Positions 16,672 to 19,076 of a DNA stretch of 19,076 bases are shown piece after piece. The position numbers and the translations under genes were made by a program. Each line of letters opens with the position of its first letter. The first letter of the stretch is position 1. The DNA is from Acidobacteria bacterium AH-259-L09 (lineage in GTDB: Bacteria; Acidobacteriota; UBA6911; RPQK01). The stretch covers positions 1-19,076 of the forward strand of contig JALLOL010000017.1 of assembly GCA_027717875.1 (NCBI GenBank), in the 5' to 3' direction. The notes under the pieces are model-generated. The model made no database searches. It saw only the letters and a program-made list of their open reading frames with translations, and was not told the DNA's origin.

Positions 16672-18654
16672 CTATAAAGGCTCCAACTTGACTAACCACC
16701 ACAAGACCTTCTCCAGGTATTCATAAGAGAAAGGCTTGATGATGTAATCGAAGGCTCCCAGTTCCAGGGCCCTTTGGCCAATTTCCTTATCTTGCACACC
16801 GGTTACCATGATGACGCCGATATCTTTATTCATTTCCTTTATCTCCGGCAAAACCTCCAACCCGTTCTTCCCCGGCATCCGGATATCCAGCAGCACCACC
16901 TGAGGATTCTCCAGCCGAACTTTCTGCAGCGCGTCGTTTCCGTCAAAGGCCGTTACCACACTACAGCCTTTCCTTTTCAGAAAAGTCTTCAGTGTTTCGA
17001 TGACAGCAGGTTCGTCGTCTACAACAAGGACCTTAGCTACTGTGCTGTCCAGCACTTGCCGAACTTTCTGGACCAACTTGCTGGGGCGAAAAGGCTTCTG
17101 TAGAAAAGGGGTCTGTGGCCCGATTCGAACTTGCTTCTCTCCCGTGTAGCCGGATATGTATAAGGCCTTTAAGAACGGGTGCTTCTGCACCAGTTTCGAG
17201 TAGAGCTCTGGGCCACTCATTTCCGGCATGATAACGTCTGAAAATAGTAGGTCGATTTCCTCACCTAGTTTAGCAAATATTTCTTCAGCTTCGCCCGGGT
17301 GCGCCGCGCTAAGAACTCGATAGCCCTGTACTCGAAGTATGCGTTCAAGGGTCCGTCTTACTCCTTCTTCGTCCTCTACCAATAAAATGGTCTCAGAGCC
17401 TGGCGGCAAATAGCCCTCCGCCCAGGCATCCTCTTCATCCACCGATACTTCCACTGGCGCTTCGACACGGGGAAAATAGACTGTGAAGCGCGTCCCTTCA
17501 CGCGGCTCACTTTCAACCTGAATATCAGAACCATGTTGTTTCAGGATACCGTGAACTGTGGATAAACCAAGTCCGGTTCCTTGTTCCTTGGTGGTAAAGA
17601 AGGGATCGAAGATACGCTGTTGTGTTTCTTTATCCATCCCCACACCGGTATCCGAGACAGACAGCATGACATATTGTCCTGGCCCAAGCTTGGAGTCCTC
17701 GCCCGCTGTTTTCTCGTCAATGGTGACATCAGCGGTGTGAAAGATCAGGTGCCCTCCATGGGGCATGGCATCGCGCGCATTCACAGCCAGGTTTAAGATG
17801 ACCTGTTCGATCTGCCAACGATCGCCTTCTATGTTGCCTAGATCAGGCTCCGGCATAAATCTAAGGTCTACGTCCTCACCAATCGTTCGCTTCACCATTT
17901 TCAACGTATCTTCCAGGAGGCTATTCAAATTGAAGACAGTGCGTTCCATCGTGTGCTGCCGGCTAAAGGTCAGGAGCTGCCGAGTAAGTTTCGCAGCACG
18001 TTCAGCTTGCTCACGGATCTGCAGCAGCTCGCCTCGACCCGTAAAATCGTGCTCCAGCTCTGTAAGCAACAATTCTGCTCCACCGATAATGCCTGTCAAC
18101 AAGTTATTAAAATCATGAGCGATTCCACCAGCCAATCTTCCGATCGCTTCCATTTTTTGTGACTGGAGAAGTTGGTTGTCCCTCTCCCGCAGGGCCTCCT
18201 CTGACCGCTTGCGCTCCTGCAGCTGTTCAGAGAGTTCCATCAGAGAATGGCTTAATTTTGACTGCAGTCGGTGCCGCTCCATGGCATAGAGGATTGAGCG
18301 CCCCAGTAAGCCGCTCTCAAATTGCCCCTTGACCAAGTAATCTTGTGCACCCTCTCGCACGGCGCTCAATGCCAGTTCTTCACGGCCCAGACCGGTGAGC
18401 ACCACAACCGGCACTTCAGTTGCTTCAGTCCGAACCCTGACGAGCGAGTCCAGTCCCTGGCTGTCCGGCAGCGAGAGATCCAACAAGATCAAGTCAATCC
18501 CGCCTTCGGCCAGGTCCTTCAATCCCGTCGAGAGCCGGTCGGCGGACTTCAGATCAAAGTGGTTGCTCCCCGCTTGGGCGAGCATTTCCCCAATCAGCCG
18601 AGTGTCTCCCGGATTGTCCTCGATCAGCAAAATCTTGATAGGTGTGTCGCTCAC
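16672..18654 (-). CDS. Hybrid signalling protein: REC - histidine kinase - REC - REC
   Basis: A 660-residue soluble protein. An N-terminal receiver (about 5-125) has D59 in LILLDLSLPD. A coiled linker (about 130-170) leads to a HisKA domain with H180 in GGIAHDFNNLL and a HATPase with NLAVNARDAM, DTGVGM and GTGLGLS (ending about 397). A second receiver (about 421-538) has D473 in LLFSDVIMPEMSG. A third (about 541-657) has D590 in VVLLDIRMPGKNG and the switch lysine in IIKPF. There is no DNA-binding or other output domain. The GTG at 18654 has AGGAGG 6 nt upstream and overlaps the stop of an upstream kinase remnant (GTGA). With four phospho-sites it can act as a phosphorelay hub, perhaps taking phosphate from the neighbouring PAS kinase. 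Confidence 0.94.
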   Translation of the reverse strand: MSDTPIKILLIEDNPGDTRLIGEMLAQAGSNHFDLKSADRLSTGLKDLAEGGIDLILLDLSLPDSQGLDSLVRVRTEATEVPVVVLTGLGREELALSAVREGAQDYLVKGQFESGLLGRSILYAMERHRLQSKLSHSLMELSEQLQERKRSEEALRERDNQLLQSQKMEAIGRLAGGIAHDFNNLLTGIIGGAELLLTELEHDFTGRGELLQIREQAERAAKLTRQLLTFSRQHTMERTVFNLNSLLEDTLKMVKRTIGEDVDLRFMPEPDLGNIEGDRWQIEQVILNLAVNARDAMPHGGHLIFHTADVTIDEKTAGEDSKLGPGQYVMLSVSDTGVGMDKETQQRIFDPFFTTKEQGTGLGLSTVHGILKQHGSDIQVESEPREGTRFTVYFPRVEAPVEVSVDEEDAWAEGYLPPGSETILLVEDEEGVRRTLERILRVQGYRVLSAAHPGEAEEIFAKLGEEIDLLFSDVIMPEMSGPELYSKLVQKHPFLKALYISGYTGEKQVRIGPQTPFLQKPFRPSKLVQKVRQVLDSTVAKVLVVDDEPAVIETLKTFLKRKGCSVVTAFDGNDALQKVRLENPQVVLLDIRMPGKNGLEVLPEIKEMNKDIGVIMVTGVQDKEIGQRALELGAFDYIIKPFSYEYLEKVLWWLVKLEPL

Positions 18655-18758
18655 TTCATCCCTCCTGAGGCAGTGTCACAATATTCAGCCAGAAGATCTC
18701 GATGGCTTTGACTGCTGTGCCCCTCCGGAATTGTGAAGTAGAAGGTCGAGCCCTTTCC
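18651..18758 (-). pseudogene. C-terminal remnant of a second histidine kinase
   Basis: On the minus strand the frame reads GKGSTFYFTIPEGHSS and continues to a TGA that overlaps the GTG of the hybrid gene. GKGSTFYFTIP is the last part of a HATPase domain and is identical, base for base over 34 nt, to the end of the kinase at 15019. Upstream homology stops abruptly at 18758 and an in-frame stop lies at 18792-18794, so the rest of this kinase is gone. The stop-start overlap indicates the lost kinase was once translationally coupled to the hybrid. Confidence 0.75.
18725..18758. repeat. 34-bp direct repeat (copy 2)
   Basis: Identical to 15024-15057. It marks the point where similarity to kinase sequence ends. 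Confidence 0.9.
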
Positions 18759-19076
18759 CGGTTGGCACAAACATTGGTGTTTCCGATATTTTCAGCAACA
18801 GGCTCCGATTATGCGGCCTGCCCGGTCCGAAATCTGTGATCCTTCGCACAATGGCCAGGACTTCATTGTGGCCGGTTCAAAATCCACGATTTCGGGTTTC
18901 AAGATCCCTGAATGGGCAACTTAGCGGAAGCGGCTCCCGAATTTCGGGAATGCATTCCCCTTCTGAACTCGAGCTAGCGGTCGAGCCCTTCTGTGGCTGT
19001 AACTTCAATGGAGTCCCTGGCCGTAGAAACCCACATCCGGGTGAGCCCGCGAGCTCGGCCCCGTCTCCTATGGGGG
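18759..19076. other. Unassigned palindrome-rich region
   Basis: No convincing gene is seen in these 318 bp on either strand. Nested inverted repeats stand out: CCGAAATC (18827-18834) with GATTTCGG (18888-18895), enclosing CACAATG (18847-18853) with CATTGTG (18864-18870). Then come CCCGAA-T-TTCGGG (18936-18948) and the perfect 14-bp palindrome GGGAATGCATTCCC (18946-18959). The CCGAAAT motif recurs in both orientations. It may be the end of a mobile element or a recombination site; the partner end would lie outside the window. No transposase is visible. Confidence 0.5.

Noticed and set aside
18961..19076. Short minus-strand reading frames at the right edge
   Set aside because: They translate to unrecognised peptides without a start in the window; a clipped gene is possible but not supported.

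Overview
The window is bacterial chromosome of moderate GC, with ordinary housekeeping and central-carbon genes, two toxin-antitoxin (TA) modules and a two-component signalling block. The gene set (NAD-dependent ligase, HslVU, a FN3 lipoprotein, an acyl-CoA carboxylase split into beta, biotin carboxylase and biotin carrier genes) and the repeat-laden spacers suggest an uncultured soil or sediment lineage. Acidobacteriota is my best guess, but this is inference from gene style only; no rRNA or marker phylogeny is available here.

Layout. 1-2011 (-): NAD-dependent DNA ligase, cut by the window edge a few codons before its end. 2090-3293 (+): a small HxxxCxxC zinc-binding protein and a YihY/BrkB membrane protein whose start lies in a 36-bp tandem duplication. 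3451-4647 (-): threonine synthase-like PLP enzyme, convergent with yihY. 4964-6956 (+): hslV-hslU. 7127-8865 (+): a FN3 lipoprotein overlapping a small transaldolase. 9035-12864 (+): carboxyltransferase, biotin carboxylase and biotin carrier genes. 12944-14471 (+): two TA pairs (Phd/PIN and ribbon-helix-helix/PIN). 14606-14884: a frameshifted partial copy of the biotin-carrier gene. 15019-18654 (-): a membrane PAS histidine kinase and a REC-kinase-REC-REC hybrid, with gene remnants between and upstream. 18759-19076: an unassigned stretch dense in palindromes.

Two things stand out. First, spacers between 4.6 and 10.7 kb carry arrays of phased heptanucleotide repeats. The unit sequence differs between arrays, but the 7-nt period is almost perfectly kept and many units share a CTGA/TCAG core. 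One array lies inside the lipoprotein reading frame and encodes the middle of its signal peptide. Second, the two TA modules and the biotinylation half of the carrier gene sit between direct repeats of about 265 bp. Recombination between the repeats would delete the biotin attachment domain and both addiction modules together.

Functionally, the carboxylase genes should make a propionyl/acyl-CoA carboxylase and HslVU a protease. The signalling block is a phosphorelay with one membrane input and a multi-receiver hybrid. No rRNA, tRNA, CRISPR array or intact transposase was found.
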